Origin: Agromyces aureus | Lineage (GTDB): Bacteria > Actinomycetota > Actinomycetes > Actinomycetales > Microbacteriaceae | DNA length: 64,000 nucleotides | Reading direction: 5' to 3' | Assembly: GCF_001660485.1 (NCBI RefSeq) | Contig: NZ_CP013979.1 | Coordinates: 2,790,001-2,854,000 of the forward strand | Part shown: positions 21,018 to 30,410 of the stretch, in pieces | Numbering within the stretch: position 1 is the stretch's first letter | Layout: each line of letters opens with the position of its first letter | The notes under the pieces: generated by a model | Seen by the model: only the letters and a program-made list of their open reading frames with translations | Databases searched by the model: none | Told to the model about the DNA's origin: nothing | Position numbers and translations under genes: made by a program

Positions 21018-21055
21018 TTCGCATCCGACCCTCGGCCGGGAGGGCCGGATGCGAA
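21018..21055 (-). promoter_or_regulatory. Leader hairpin of the LysM gene
   Basis: Ten-bp arms (TTCGCATCCG at 21018-21027 and its complement at 21046-21055) plus inner pairs form a long GC-rich hairpin in the transcript, ending 19 nt before the start codon. Just after it CACCTC and GAGGTG (21003-21016) could pair over the ribosome site. Confidence 0.6.
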
Positions 21056-21064
21056 ACTCTGTTC

Positions 21065-21095
21065 CGAACATACCTTCGAATTTCGAACGACGCAA
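21065..21095 (-). promoter_or_regulatory. LexA-controlled promoter of the LysM gene
   Basis: On the complement, -35 TTGCGT (21090-21095), a 17-bp spacer and -10 TATGTT (21067-21072) form a good promoter. The SOS box CGAACATACCTTCG (21065-21078) matches CGAAC-N4-GTTCG except one base and covers the -10. An extra palindrome TTCGAA-T-TTCGAA (21075-21087) lies in the spacer. Confidence 0.75.
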
Positions 21096-21140
21096 GCATC
21101 CCGTGCGGACGAACTTCGGCCTCGGATCTCGCGACTCACT

Positions 21141-21180
21141 CGAACAGATGTTTGCCGCACCCCTGCGGGGCGGATACAGT
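21141..21180 (+). promoter_or_regulatory. LexA-controlled promoter of lexA
   Basis: SOS box CGAACAGATGTTTG (21141-21154, one mismatch to CGAAC-N4-GTTCG) overlaps the -35 TTGCCG (21152-21157). A 17-bp spacer leads to TACAGT (21175-21180). This gives the usual lexA autoregulation. Confidence 0.78.
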
Positions 21181-21271
21181 TTCGAATGTCCGACGACAGT
21201 CGAACAGACACCACCGACATCCGTTTGCGGGCGACCGTCCGAACGAGCGGAGCTGAAGAGGAGCGACGACG

Positions 21272-21964
21272 ATGAGCACCGAACTCGACGACCTGCGCGA
21301 GTCCGGCCGCAGCCGCCGCCGCAAGAGCCTCAGCGCGAAGCAGATCGCGATCCTCGAGGTCATCCAGCGATCGGTCGCCGGGCGCGGCTATCCGCCGAGC
21401 ATGCGCGAGATCGGCGACGCGGTCGGCCTCTCCTCCCTGTCGAGCGTGACCCACCAGCTCAACCAGCTCGAGCTCGCCGGCTACCTGCGCCGCGACCCGA
21501 ACCGTCCCCGCGCCCTCGAGGTGCTCATCGAGCTCCCGGGCGTCGAGTCGCGCACCGCCTCGAGCGGCGAGTCGGCACCGGTCGTCGGCGACGCCGCGAT
21601 GGTCCCACTCGTCGGCCGCATCGCCGCGGGCGTGCCGATCACGGCCGAGCAGCAGATCGACGAGGTGTTCCCGCTCCCCCGCCAACTCGTCGGCAAGGGC
21701 GAGCTCTTCATGCTCAAGGTCGTCGGCGACTCGATGATCGACGCGGCCATCTGCGACGGCGACTGGGTCGTGGTGCGTTCGCAGCGCACGGCCGAGAACG
21801 GCGAGATCGTCGCGGCCATGCTCGACGGCGAGGCGACCGTCAAGGTCTTCCGCCAGCGCGACGGCCACACGTGGCTGCTCCCCCGCAACAGCGCCTTCGA
21901 ACCGATCCTCGGCGACGCGGCCGAAGTGCTCGGCAAGATCGTCGCCGTGCTCCGCGCGGTCTGA
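21272..21964 (+). CDS. lexA: SOS repressor LexA
   Basis: The SOS master repressor, 230 residues. An N-terminal winged helix ([35 protein letters not shown]) precedes a flexible linker and the S24 self-cleavage domain. The cleavage bond is Ala119-Gly120 (RIAAGVPI) and the catalytic dyad is Ser154 (GDSM) and Lys191 (ATVKVF), all intact. AAGAGGAG precedes ATG 21272 by 8 nt. An SOS box and promoter lie upstream. Its 3' end is the first copy of a 28-bp repeat. Confidence 0.97.
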   Translation: MSTELDDLRESGRSRRRKSLSAKQIAILEVIQRSVAGRGYPPSMREIGDAVGLSSLSSVTHQLNQLELAGYLRRDPNRPRALEVLIELPGVESRTASSGESAPVVGDAAMVPLVGRIAAGVPITAEQQIDEVFPLPRQLVGKGELFMLKVVGDSMIDAAICDGDWVVVRSQRTAENGEIVAAMLDGEATVKVFRQRDGHTWLLPRNSAFEPILGDAAEVLGKIVAVLRAV

Positions 21965-22027
21965 GCGAGTCGCAGTACTCCGCGCGGTCTGAGCGAGTCG
22001 CCGTGATCCTCGCGGTCTAGTCGGCCT
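21944..22027. repeat. 28-bp tandem repeat duplicating the lexA stop region
   Basis: Copy 1 (21944-21971) spans the last codons and stop of lexA, copy 2 (21972-21999) is nearly identical, and copy 3 (22000-22027) is diverged and contains the stop codon of the convergent RibD-like gene. Each copy spells AVLRAV-stop or AVILAV-stop, but in a different frame because 28 is not a multiple of three. Confidence 0.85.
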
Positions 22028-22592
22028 GACCCGTGCCGGCGTCCGACAGCCGTCTCGGCACGTATCGCATGGCCACGACGCCCGAGCGGTACTCCTCGCG
22101 ACCCACGAGCTCGAGGTCGAGCGGTTCGTCGAGTCCGGCGAGCAGCGACGGCCCGTGGCCGACGACCCGCGGGTGCACGACGAACTCGTACTCGTCGATG
22201 AGGCCGAGCCGCGCGAGTTCGGTCGGCAGCATCACGCCGCCCGTGAGGATCCTGCCGCCCGGCGCCTCCTTGAGTTCGCGCACGGCGGCTTCGAGGCCGC
22301 CCCGAACGAGCCGCGCGTTCCAGTCGACCGAGTCGAGCGTGCCCGAGACGACCACCTTCGGGGCCGCATCGATGACGCGAGCGAACGGCTGCGTCCACTC
22401 CGGCATGCCGGGCGGCCCTGGCTGCCGCCATGCCTCCTCCATCATGAGGTAGGTCACCCGCCCGAAGAGGAGCAGGTCGGCCTGTGCGAGCAGGTCCGCC
22501 GACCGACGGTGCAGCTCCTCGTCGACCAGGCCGACGCGGTGGTCCACGCAGCCGTCGAGCGTGACGTTGATCGAGTAGGTGAGCGAGCGCAT
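22017..22592 (-). CDS. RibD C-terminal/DHFR-like reductase
   Basis: A 191-residue protein of the RibD_C/dihydrofolate-reductase-like superfamily (MRSLTYSINVTLDGCVDH, LLFGRVTYLMMEEAW, KVVVSGTLDSVDWNARLV, ILTGGVMLPTELARLGLIDEYEF). These NADPH-binding proteins are widespread in actinobacteria and mostly lack a defined substrate; the role in riboflavin synthesis is not implied. TACCCT (22600-22605, complement) ends 7 nt before the ATG. It is convergent with lexA, and its stop lies in the third repeat copy. Confidence 0.85.
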   Translation of the reverse strand: MRSLTYSINVTLDGCVDHRVGLVDEELHRRSADLLAQADLLLFGRVTYLMMEEAWRQPGPPGMPEWTQPFARVIDAAPKVVVSGTLDSVDWNARLVRGGLEAAVRELKEAPGGRILTGGVMLPTELARLGLIDEYEFVVHPRVVGHGPSLLAGLDEPLDLELVGREEYRSGVVAMRYVPRRLSDAGTGQAD

Positions 22593-22627
22593 GACGCCGA
22601 GGGTACCCGCCGACCGGCGGCACGGCG

Positions 22628-22664
22628 AGGGGCGGATGTCGCGTGGCCCGCGACATCCGCCCCT
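22628..22664 (-). terminator. Hairpin terminator after metE
   Basis: A perfect 16-bp stem (22628-22643 with 22649-22664) and 5-nt loop lie 45 nt after the metE stop. It contains GGCGGATGTCGCG, a sequence that recurs in other intergenic hairpins here. Confidence 0.75.
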
Positions 22665-22709
22665 GCATGTTCCGGCCGCCTGCGGCCGGCTGCGCTCCCG
22701 CCGGCTGCG

Positions 22710-25058
22710 CTACACCGCGGCGACGCTCAGCGACGCGCGCACGGCCCTCGTCGCCGCGATGATGTGCCCGAGCGAGGCCACGGTCTCGTCGTACCCGCGC
22801 GTCTTCAGGCCGCAGTCGGGATTGACCCAGAGCCGGTTCGCCGGGATCTCGCGCACGGCGCGTTCGAGCAGGGTCGTGACCTCGTCGATGCTGGGCACGC
22901 GCGGCGAGTGGATGTCGTAGACGCCCGGGCCGATGCCGTGATCGAACCCGCTCGTCGCGAGGTCGTCGACGACCTCCATGCGGCTTCGCGCGGCCTCGAT
23001 CGACGTGACGTCGGCGTCGAGGTTCTTGATCGCGTCGATGATCACGCCGAACTCCGAGTAGCAGAGGTGCGTGTGCACCTGCGTCGCGGATGCCGCGCCC
23101 GCCGTCGCGAGCCGGAACGACCCGACCGACCAGTCGAGGTAGGCGGGCTGGTCGGCGAGTTTCAGCGGCAGGAGCTCGCGCAGGGCGGGCTCGTCGACCT
23201 GGATGATGCGGATGCCGGCGGCCTCGAGGTCGGCGATCTCGTCGCGCAGCGCGAGCGCGACCTGGCGCGCGGTGTCGCCGAGCGGCAGGTCGTCGCGCAC
23301 GAACGACCACGCGAGGATCGTGACCGGTCCGGTGAGCATGCCCTTCACATGCTGCCCGGTGAGCGACTGGGCGTACTCCGCCCAGGCGACGGTCATGGGC
23401 GCCGGCCGTGAGACGTCGCCCCAGAGGATCGACGGGCGCGTGCAGCGCGAGCCGTACGACTGCACCCAGCCGTGCTCGGTGACGGCGAATCCGTCGAGCA
23501 GCTCGGCGAAGTACTGCACCATGTCGTTGCGCTCGGGCTCGCCGTGCACGAGCACGTCGAGACCGAGGTCCTCCTGGAGGCGGATGACGCGCTCGATCTC
23601 GTCGCGCATGAGGCCGTCGTACGCGTCGGCCGTGATGGTGCCGCCGACCAGGCCGGCCCGCGCGCGCCGGATCTCACCGGTCTGCGGGAACGAGCCGATC
23701 GTGGTCGTCGGCAGCTCGGGCAGGTCGAGCGAGTCCTGCGCGAGCAGGCGCTCGTCGTAGTCGGCACGGCTGAAGTCGGTCGGCTGCAGCACCGCGAGGC
23801 GCTCGCGCACCGAGGGCACGCGCACGCCGGGTGCTCCCGCACGGTCGGCGAGAGCGACGGATGCCGCGTCGAGCGTCTCGGCGATGGCACCGCGTCCTTC
23901 GGCGAGCCCGCGTGCGAGCGCGGCGACCTGGGCGACCTTCTGGTCCGCGAACGCGAGCCAGCTCACGAGTCGCGGGTCGAGCTTGGACTCGTCGTCGACG
24001 TCGTGCGGCACGTGCAGCAGCGAGGTCGACGTCGAGACGGCAACCGAGCCCGAAAGCGACTGCACGGCCTCGACCCGGGCGAACGCCGCCGCGAGGTCGC
24101 CTCGCCAGATGTTGTGGCCGTCGACCACGCCCGCGACGAGCGTCTTCGCGGCGAGCGACTCGGCGGTCGCGGGGTCGAGGTCGTCGAGTGCGTCGGGCAG
24201 CGAGCCGCGCACGAGGTCGAGGCCGATCGCCTCGACAGGTGCGGCCGCGAGCGCGGGCAGGGCGTCGCCGAGCGAACCGTAGGGGGCCGCGACGAAGATC
24301 GCCGGGCGGTCGTCGGCGGCGCCGAGCACATCGTAGGCGGCGGCGATCGCGGCGATGACCCGAGCTCGCGGCTCGTCGATGCTCTCGCTCACGAGCGCAG
24401 GCTCGTCGAGCTGCACCCACTCGGCACCGGCTGCGGCGAGCTCCGCGAGCAGCTGCGCGTAGACGGGCACGAGCTCGTCGAGGCGGTCGATGGGGCGGAA
24501 CCCGGCCGGCGCGTCATCCGCCGCCTTCGCGAGGAGGAGGAACGTGATGGGGCCGACGACGACCGGTCGCGTGAGGAAGCCGGCGTCGCGCGCCTCGACG
24601 AACTCGGCCACGATGCGCTCGGCGTGGAGCTCGAAGCGCGTCGTGGGCGAGATCTCGGGCACGAGGTAGTGGTAGTTCGAGTCGAACCACTTCGTCATCT
24701 CGAGCGGTGCGTCGTCGCCCTCACCGCGCGCGATGGTGAAGTAGCCGGCGAGGTCGACGCCGCCATCGGCGCCGCGCAGGCGCTCGAACCGGGCGGGGAT
24801 CGCGCCGACCGCGACCGCGGCGTCGAGCACCTGGTCGTAGTACGAGAACGACTCGGGGATCGCCGAGTCGGCGCGGCCGAGCCCCAGCTCCGCGAGGCGC
24901 TCACGGGTCGCGGAGCGAAGGCCGGCGGCCGTGGCCTCGAGCTCCGCGGCGTCGATGCGGCCGGCCCAGAACGACTCCACCGCCCGCTTCAGTTCGCGGC
25001 GGCGCCCGATCCGCGGGTAGCCGAGGATCGTTCCGGTGGGGAAGGGTCGTGCGGTCAT
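22710..25058 (-). CDS. metE: Cobalamin-independent methionine synthase
   Basis: Transfers the methyl group from methyltetrahydropteroyl-triglutamate to homocysteine, using zinc instead of B12. The 782-residue two-barrel protein has the N-terminal TGTILGYPRIGRRRELKRAVE signature and the C-terminal catalytic barrel, with zinc ligands in VHTHLCYSEF and NPDCGLKTRG and the DEPALRELLPLK motif. ATG 25058 overlaps the metF stop by 4 nt. It is transcribed after metF, which makes its methyl donor. I found no convincing cobalamin or SAM riboswitch upstream of the operon. Confidence 0.97.
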   Translation of the reverse strand: MTARPFPTGTILGYPRIGRRRELKRAVESFWAGRIDAAELEATAAGLRSATRERLAELGLGRADSAIPESFSYYDQVLDAAVAVGAIPARFERLRGADGGVDLAGYFTIARGEGDDAPLEMTKWFDSNYHYLVPEISPTTRFELHAERIVAEFVEARDAGFLTRPVVVGPITFLLLAKAADDAPAGFRPIDRLDELVPVYAQLLAELAAAGAEWVQLDEPALVSESIDEPRARVIAAIAAAYDVLGAADDRPAIFVAAPYGSLGDALPALAAAPVEAIGLDLVRGSLPDALDDLDPATAESLAAKTLVAGVVDGHNIWRGDLAAAFARVEAVQSLSGSVAVSTSTSLLHVPHDVDDESKLDPRLVSWLAFADQKVAQVAALARGLAEGRGAIAETLDAASVALADRAGAPGVRVPSVRERLAVLQPTDFSRADYDERLLAQDSLDLPELPTTTIGSFPQTGEIRRARAGLVGGTITADAYDGLMRDEIERVIRLQEDLGLDVLVHGEPERNDMVQYFAELLDGFAVTEHGWVQSYGSRCTRPSILWGDVSRPAPMTVAWAEYAQSLTGQHVKGMLTGPVTILAWSFVRDDLPLGDTARQVALALRDEIADLEAAGIRIIQVDEPALRELLPLKLADQPAYLDWSVGSFRLATAGAASATQVHTHLCYSEFGVIIDAIKNLDADVTSIEAARSRMEVVDDLATSGFDHGIGPGVYDIHSPRVPSIDEVTTLLERAVREIPANRLWVNPDCGLKTRGYDETVASLGHIIAATRAVRASLSVAAV

Positions 25059-26041
25059 CGTGAGAAGTTCCTCTCGTTGGCGAGCTGGCGTGGTGCGGCG
25101 ATCCCGAGCCGGTCGACGACGTCGAGCACGGCTTCGTGACGGTTGTAGGTGTAGAGGTGCAGGCCGGGAGCGCCGCCCTCGAGCACCTCGGCGGCGAGCC
25201 GGGTGACGAAGTCGATGCCGAGCTCGGTCTGCGCCGCGGCGTCGGACTCGCGCTCGAGCGCGAGGGCGAAGTCGGCGGGCGGCCGCACGCCCGTGAGCTC
25301 GGCGAGCCGCGCGAGGCGGGCGGGCGTCGTGGTGGGCATGATGCCCGGCAGGATCGGCATCGTGACACCGGCGGCGCGGGCGAGTTCGACGAAGCCGAGG
25401 TACTCGTCGGCCTCCCAGAAGAGCTGCGTGATCGCGAGGTTCGACCCGGCGACCTCCTTCGCGAGCAGGATGTCGACGTCCTGCGAGAGGTCCTTCGACC
25501 GCGGATGTCCCGACGGGAACGCCGCGACCGCGACCCGCGTCGTCCGCGAACGCTCGCGGATGCGACTCGCACCCGGGTTGCCCGCGACGGCGACCTGCTG
25601 GAACGGCTCGCGCTCCTGCTGCACCCGGTGGATGAGCTGCACGAGCTCGGACGCGGTCGCGAGGTCGCCGAGCGGCGCGTCGGGGTCGGCGCCGACGGGC
25701 GGGTCGCCGCGCAGCGCGAGGAAGCTGCGGATGCCGGCGTCGAGGAACCGGCGCACGAGCTCGTTCGCCTCGACGTGCGACGAGCCGACGCAGGTGAGGT
25801 GCGCCATCGGCTCGATGTCGGTGTTCTCGAGGATGTACCGCAGCACCGTGAGCGAGCGATCGCGGGTGCTGCCGCCCGCGCCGAAGGTGACCGAGATGAA
25901 CGCGGGGTCGACGTCGGCCAGCCGGTCGATCGTGCGGCCGAGGGCGATCGCCGCGGCATCCGTGCGGGGCGGGAACAGCTCGAACGACAGCGGGGTGCGG
26001 TCGGCCGCGGCCCCCGTCGGGTCGGTCGCGTTCGGTGCCAT
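25055..26041 (-). CDS. metF: Methylenetetrahydrofolate reductase
   Basis: A flavin-dependent (beta/alpha)8 barrel of 328 residues producing 5-methyl-THF for MetE. Motifs include SFELFPPRT near the start, ISVTFGAGGSTRDRS, HLTCVGSS, FLALRGDPP, FPSGHP and LFWEADEYLGFV. ATG 26041 follows CTGGAG by 7 nt. The 223-bp gap between it and hflX holds no gene, and I see only a possible TATCGT hexamer there. The metF-metE operon makes folate-dependent methionine. Confidence 0.95.
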   Translation of the reverse strand: MAPNATDPTGAAADRTPLSFELFPPRTDAAAIALGRTIDRLADVDPAFISVTFGAGGSTRDRSLTVLRYILENTDIEPMAHLTCVGSSHVEANELVRRFLDAGIRSFLALRGDPPVGADPDAPLGDLATASELVQLIHRVQQEREPFQQVAVAGNPGASRIRERSRTTRVAVAAFPSGHPRSKDLSQDVDILLAKEVAGSNLAITQLFWEADEYLGFVELARAAGVTMPILPGIMPTTTPARLARLAELTGVRPPADFALALERESDAAAQTELGIDFVTRLAAEVLEGGAPGLHLYTYNRHEAVLDVVDRLGIAAPRQLANERNFSR

Positions 26042-26264
26042 GCTGCGCTCCAGGGTCCGTGAACCGTGGGCGGGACGGGCACACGGGCCGCGTACCCCGG
26101 CCGTCACGGCTGGTGGTCTCGCGGGCGGGTGCCGGGCTCGGCTGTCGCTCCAGGTGTTCGGCATGGGCCGGACACGTTCGATCAGGGGCGACGATACGCC
26201 GGTTTCGCCGTCGCCGGCGAGCACTGTGACCTTGGGTGACGAACCAGGTCGTGAAGCGTCGCGA

Positions 26265-27788
26265 TCAGACCGACGCGGATGCCGCGGTGAACCCCGCGAG
26301 CTGCGCAGCCTGCTCGGGCGAGGCGAACGCCCGCACGCGCGTGCCGGCGTCGACGTACTCGACCGAGACGACCCGGCCCGACTCGTGCAGCAGCGAGACG
26401 ATGTCGCCGCGGTCGTAGGGCACGAGGAGGTCGATCTCGACCGCGGGGTCGGGCAGCATGCGCGTGATCGCCTCGAGCACCTCGTCGACGCCCTCACCGG
26501 TGCGCGCCGAGGCGAACACGGCGTCGGGGGCGAGCCCGCGCAGCACGAGCCGCTCCTCGGGCCCGACCAGGTCGGCCTTGTTGAAGACGATGAGCTCGGG
26601 GATGTCGCGTGCGCCGACATCGCCGATGACGTCGCGAACGGTCGCGATCTGCCCGGCGGGGTCGGGGTGCGCCGCATCGACCACGTGCACGATGAGGTCG
26701 GAGTCGCCGACCTCCTCGAGCGTCGAGCGGAACGCCTCGACGAGCTGGTGCGGCAGGTTGCGCACGAAGCCGACCGTGTCGGCGATCGTGTAGATGCGGC
26801 CATCGGCCGTCGTGTTGCGGCGAACGGTCGCGTCGAGCGTCGCGAACAGCGCGTTCTCGACGAGCAGGCCCGCGCCCGTGATGCGGTTCAGCAGACTCGA
26901 CTTGCCGGCGTTCGTGTACCCCGCGATCGCCACGGAGGGGATCGCGTTGCGGCGGCGGTTCGCGCGCTTCGCGTCACGCGCGGGCTTCATGCCGACGATC
27001 TGCTTGCGGAGCTTCGCCATGCGGGTGTGGATGCGCCGGCGGTCGAGTTCGATCTTCGTCTCACCCGGTCCACGCGAACCCATGCCCGCGCCGGCGCCGC
27101 CGACTTGGCCACCGGCCTGCCGGGACATCGACTCGCCCCAGCCGCGCAGGCGCGGCAGGAGGTACTCGAGCTGCGCGAGCTCGACCTGGGCCTTGCCCTC
27201 GCGGCTCTTGGCGTGCTGGCTGAAGATGTCGAGGATCACCGCCGTGCGGTCGATCACCTTGACCTTGACGACGTCTTCGAGCGCACGCCGCTGGCTGGGC
27301 GCGAGCTCGGTGTCGGCGATCACGGTGTCGGCTCCGACGGCCGCGACGATGTGCCGCAGCTCCTCGGCCTTGCCCTTGCCGAGATACGTGCTGGGGTCGG
27401 GGTGCGGTCGCCGCTGCAGCAGGCCGTCGAGCACGCGGGCACCTGCAGTCTCGGCGAGGGCCGCGAGCTCGCGCATCGAGTTGTCGGCGTCGGCCTGCGA
27501 ACCCTGCGAGTACACGCCGATGAGCACGACGTTCTCGAGCCGCAGCTGCCGGTACTCGACCTCGGTGACGTCTTCGAGCTCGGTCGACAGTCCGGCCACG
27601 CGGCGCAGGGCCGCGCGGTCTTCGCGCTCGAACTGGTCGCCGTCGGTCGATGAGCCGCCCGCGGCATCCGTTCGCATGATCGACGTGGCCTCGCCCGCGC
27701 CGAACCGTGCCACGCTCGCGGCGGAATCCGCGGTGCGCAGCACCCGCTCGACGGCGTCGTCGGTGGGGTGGTTCTCGGCTTCGTTCAT
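26265..27788 (-). CDS. hflX: Ribosome-associated GTPase HflX
   Basis: A TRAFAC GTPase of 507 residues that binds 50S/70S ribosomes and splits stalled ones. The N-terminal HflX domain (YLGKGKAEELR, ADTELAPSQRRALED) and helical linker (RGPGETKIELDRRRI) precede the G domain with G1 GYTNAGKSSL, G3 DTVGF and G4 NKAD. ATG 27788 was chosen because TAGGGT (27796-27801, complement) ends 7 nt before it. Residues 1-60 form a variable extension. It is divergent from the methyltransferase gene, whose promoter lies in the same 79 bp. Confidence 0.95.
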   Translation of the reverse strand: MNEAENHPTDDAVERVLRTADSAASVARFGAGEATSIMRTDAAGGSSTDGDQFEREDRAALRRVAGLSTELEDVTEVEYRQLRLENVVLIGVYSQGSQADADNSMRELAALAETAGARVLDGLLQRRPHPDPSTYLGKGKAEELRHIVAAVGADTVIADTELAPSQRRALEDVVKVKVIDRTAVILDIFSQHAKSREGKAQVELAQLEYLLPRLRGWGESMSRQAGGQVGGAGAGMGSRGPGETKIELDRRRIHTRMAKLRKQIVGMKPARDAKRANRRRNAIPSVAIAGYTNAGKSSLLNRITGAGLLVENALFATLDATVRRNTTADGRIYTIADTVGFVRNLPHQLVEAFRSTLEEVGDSDLIVHVVDAAHPDPAGQIATVRDVIGDVGARDIPELIVFNKADLVGPEERLVLRGLAPDAVFASARTGEGVDEVLEAITRMLPDPAVEIDLLVPYDRGDIVSLLHESGRVVSVEYVDAGTRVRAFASPEQAAQLAGFTAASASV

Positions 27789-27867
27789 TCTCTCAACCCT
27801 ACTTCGCTCTGTCTGCTTCTGCTTCGTCGTGCCGTGCCAGCACCTCCCGGTGCGATACCGTGCTGGC

Positions 27868-28476
27868 ATGGGCTCCGACCACTACTTCTCCGCGTCACCT
27901 CGGAGCAACGCCAGCACCCGCACCATCCGCGTTCGGCTCGCCGGCCGCGACGTCGACCTCGTGACCGCCGGCGGCGTCTTCAGCCCCGAGCATCTCGACC
28001 AGGGCACTGCGCGCCTGCTCGAGACGGTTCCCGTGCCACCGTCGACCGGAGACCTGCTCGACCTCGGCACCGGCTGGGGACCGATCGCCCTGTCGCTCGC
28101 GCTTCAGGCACCGGAAGCCACGGTCTGGGCCGTCGACGTCAACGAACGTGCGCTCGAACTCGTGCGCGTCAACGCCGCACGCCTCGGCCTCACCAATGTC
28201 AACGCGGTGCTGCCCTCCGATGTTCCCGACGACGTCGTGTTCGCCACGATCTGGTCGAACCCGCCCATCCGGGTCGGCAAGCAGGAACTGCACGCGATGC
28301 TCGAGCACTGGCTCCCCCGCCTCGCCGACGACGCGACCGCCTGGCTCGTCGTGGCCAAGCACCTCGGCGCCGAGTCGCTGCAGCGCTGGCTGGCCGACGA
28401 CCTCGGCCTCGACGTCGAGCGTGCGGCGAACACGAAGGGGTTCCGCGTGCTCGCGGCGGGCCGCCCGACCGACTGA
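27868..28476 (+). CDS. RsmC-like SAM-dependent methyltransferase
   Basis: A small 202-residue class I methyltransferase of the MTS/RsmC type. Motif I is LLDLGTGWGPIALSLA, motif II is VWAVDVNERALELV, and the catalytic IWSNPPIR is the NPP signature seen in N2-guanine methylases of rRNA. It lacks the N-terminal pseudo-domain of E. coli RsmC, as usual for actinobacterial versions. TACCGT (27856-27861) ends 6 nt before ATG 27868, indicating a leaderless start. The RNA target is not known. Confidence 0.86.
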   Translation: MGSDHYFSASPRSNASTRTIRVRLAGRDVDLVTAGGVFSPEHLDQGTARLLETVPVPPSTGDLLDLGTGWGPIALSLALQAPEATVWAVDVNERALELVRVNAARLGLTNVNAVLPSDVPDDVVFATIWSNPPIRVGKQELHAMLEHWLPRLADDATAWLVVAKHLGAESLQRWLADDLGLDVERAANTKGFRVLAAGRPTD

Positions 28477-28587
28477 CCAGTCCGAGCCGCCTGACCTGCA
28501 CGACCCGCCCGTCGGCTTCGGGCGGCGGCGCGCGGCATCCGCTCGCCCGGCATCATGCGGTGACGGATGTCGCGGGCCGACGTTCGA

Positions 28588-29469
28588 TCAGGCCAGCGCG
28601 AGCACCCCGTCGAACACGAGTTCGGCCGGCCCCGAGAGCGCCACGTGCTCGCCGTCGGCGGACTCGAACATGCGCACGCCCACGACGCCGCCCGGAACCT
28701 GCACGCGCCAGACGTCGGGCGCTCCGGCCCCTGCCCAGAACCGCACGGCCAACGCGGCGGCGACGGCTCCAGTGCCGCACGAGAGCGTCTCGCCCGAACC
28801 GCGTTCGTGCACGCGCATGCGGATGCGGCCGACGCCCGCCTCGACGAGGGGCTCGGCCGGAACGACGAACTCGACGTTCGCGCCCGCATCGGGAACGGGG
28901 TCGAGGATCGGGAGGTAGGCAAGATCGAGGCCCTCGAGCTCGTCGTCGTCGGCGAGGGCCACGACCACGTGCGGGTTGCCGACGTCGATGCCGAGGCCCG
29001 GACGCGCGACGGAGAGCCCCTTGGCGCGCACCAACGGCTCGCCGCCGTCGCGGCGCCAGACGCCCATGTCGACCTCGAACCCGTGCTCGGAGAGGCTCAC
29101 CCGTCGCACGCCGGCGCGGGTGCCGATCGCGATCGACTCGCCCGGGGCGAGGTCGACCAGGCCTTGGTCGATGAGAAAACGCGTGTAGACGCGCACGCCG
29201 TTGCCGCACATCTCGGAGACCGAGCCGTCGGCGTTCCAATAGTCCATGAACCAGACGGCCGCTGCGTCTTCGTCGAGGGCGGATGCCCCGTCGCCGAGGT
29301 TCTCAGACCGCACCGCGCGGATCAGGCCGTCGCCGCCGACGCCGAAATGGCGGTCGCAGACGGCCGCGATCTGCGCGGGAGAGAGCACGGTGTCGCCGTC
29401 GGGATCGGCGAACAGCACGAAGTCGTTGCCGGTGCCGTGGCCCTTGGTGAAGCGCAGGTCGAAGGACAT
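28588..29469 (-). CDS. dapF: Diaminopimelate epimerase
   Basis: Converts LL- to meso-diaminopimelate for lysine and cell-wall synthesis, without cofactor. The 293-residue protein is a two-domain pseudo-dimer with the two catalytic cysteines, Cys88 (EMCGNGVRV) and Cys231 (LSCGTGAVA). It begins 4 nt after the miaA stop and ends the recA-recX-miaB-miaA-dapF run. Downstream to 28477 lies a short convergent gap. Confidence 0.96.
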   Translation of the reverse strand: MSFDLRFTKGHGTGNDFVLFADPDGDTVLSPAQIAAVCDRHFGVGGDGLIRAVRSENLGDGASALDEDAAAVWFMDYWNADGSVSEMCGNGVRVYTRFLIDQGLVDLAPGESIAIGTRAGVRRVSLSEHGFEVDMGVWRRDGGEPLVRAKGLSVARPGLGIDVGNPHVVVALADDDELEGLDLAYLPILDPVPDAGANVEFVVPAEPLVEAGVGRIRMRVHERGSGETLSCGTGAVAAALAVRFWAGAGAPDVWRVQVPGGVVGVRMFESADGEHVALSGPAELVFDGVLALA

Positions 29470-29473
29470 CTGC

Positions 29474-30394
29474 TCAGTCTATGGCGGCCAGGAGGGCGAG
29501 CTGACGGCCCTTGACCACGGTGTCGGTCGCATCGAGTTCGACCGCATCGCGGTACCGCCGGAACCAGCCCACCTGCCGACGCGCGTACGTGCGGGTGAGC
29601 TGCTGCGTCTCGGCGATGGCGTCGTCGCGCGTCGTGCGCTCCTGGAGCTCGGCGAGGGCCTGCGCGTAGCCGATGGCCCGTCGCGCGGTGACGCCCCGCT
29701 CGAGTCCGAGCGGCACGAGGTCGCGCACCTCGTCGACGAGGCCGTCGTGCCACATGCGCACGACCCGCGCGTCGAGGCGTTCGACGAGCTGGGCCCGATC
29801 GGCACGCAGGTGCACGATGCGGTGCCGGCGCCACGCGACGGGCTCGTCGGGCAGACGCGCGGCCTTGGGTTCGCCCGTGACCTCGATCACCTCGAGCGCC
29901 CGGACGATGCGGCGCCCGTTCGCGGCGTCGACGCCCGCGGCGGTCTCGGGATCGATCTCGCGGAGCCTCGCGTGCAGGAGGCCCGCGCCGAGCTCGACGA
30001 GCTCCGCCTCCAGGCGCGCGCGGACGACGGCGTCGGTGCCGGGAAACCGGAAGTCGTGGATCACCGACGAGACGTACAGCCCCGAACCGCCGACGAGGAG
30101 CGCCACGCGATCGCGCCCGATGATGTCGTCGATGCTTGCGCGCGCATCACGCTGATATGCGGCGACGGATGCCTCGTCGGTGACGTCGAGCACGTCGAGG
30201 AGGTGGTGCGGCACACCGAGACGCTCGTCGAGCGAGAGCTTGGCCGTGCCGATGTCCATGCCGCGGTACAGCTGCATGGCGTCGGCATTGACGACCTCTG
30301 CCGTGCGTCCGACGCGCGCGAACGCCTCGGCGAGATCGAGCGCGAAGTCGGACTTGCCGGTGCCGGTCGCGCCGACGACCGCGATGAGGGTCAC
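29474..30394 (-). CDS. miaA: tRNA dimethylallyltransferase
   Basis: Adds an isopentenyl group to A37 of UNN-reading tRNAs. The P-loop is [14 protein letters not shown] (about residues 8-15) in a 306-residue protein of normal length, with the conserved [37 protein letters not shown] and the C-terminal [10 protein letters not shown]. It starts 16 nt after miaB, which performs the next modification on the same base. Confidence 0.96.
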   Translation of the reverse strand: MTLIAVVGATGTGKSDFALDLAEAFARVGRTAEVVNADAMQLYRGMDIGTAKLSLDERLGVPHHLLDVLDVTDEASVAAYQRDARASIDDIIGRDRVALLVGGSGLYVSSVIHDFRFPGTDAVVRARLEAELVELGAGLLHARLREIDPETAAGVDAANGRRIVRALEVIEVTGEPKAARLPDEPVAWRRHRIVHLRADRAQLVERLDARVVRMWHDGLVDEVRDLVPLGLERGVTARRAIGYAQALAELQERTTRDDAIAETQQLTRTYARRQVGWFRRYRDAVELDATDTVVKGRQLALLAAID

Positions 30395-30410
30395 TGCGGT
30401 TCCTTCGCGC

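Noticed and set aside
21181..21200. A third SOS box before lexA
   Set aside because: CGAAT with poor second half; too many mismatches to the LexA consensus.
26042..26264. Possible cobalamin or SAM riboswitch before metF-metE
   Set aside because: A stretch resembling part of a B12 box (GAGACCACCAGCC) is present, but the other conserved cobalamin or SAM riboswitch elements and pairing are not visible. A covariance-model search would decide.
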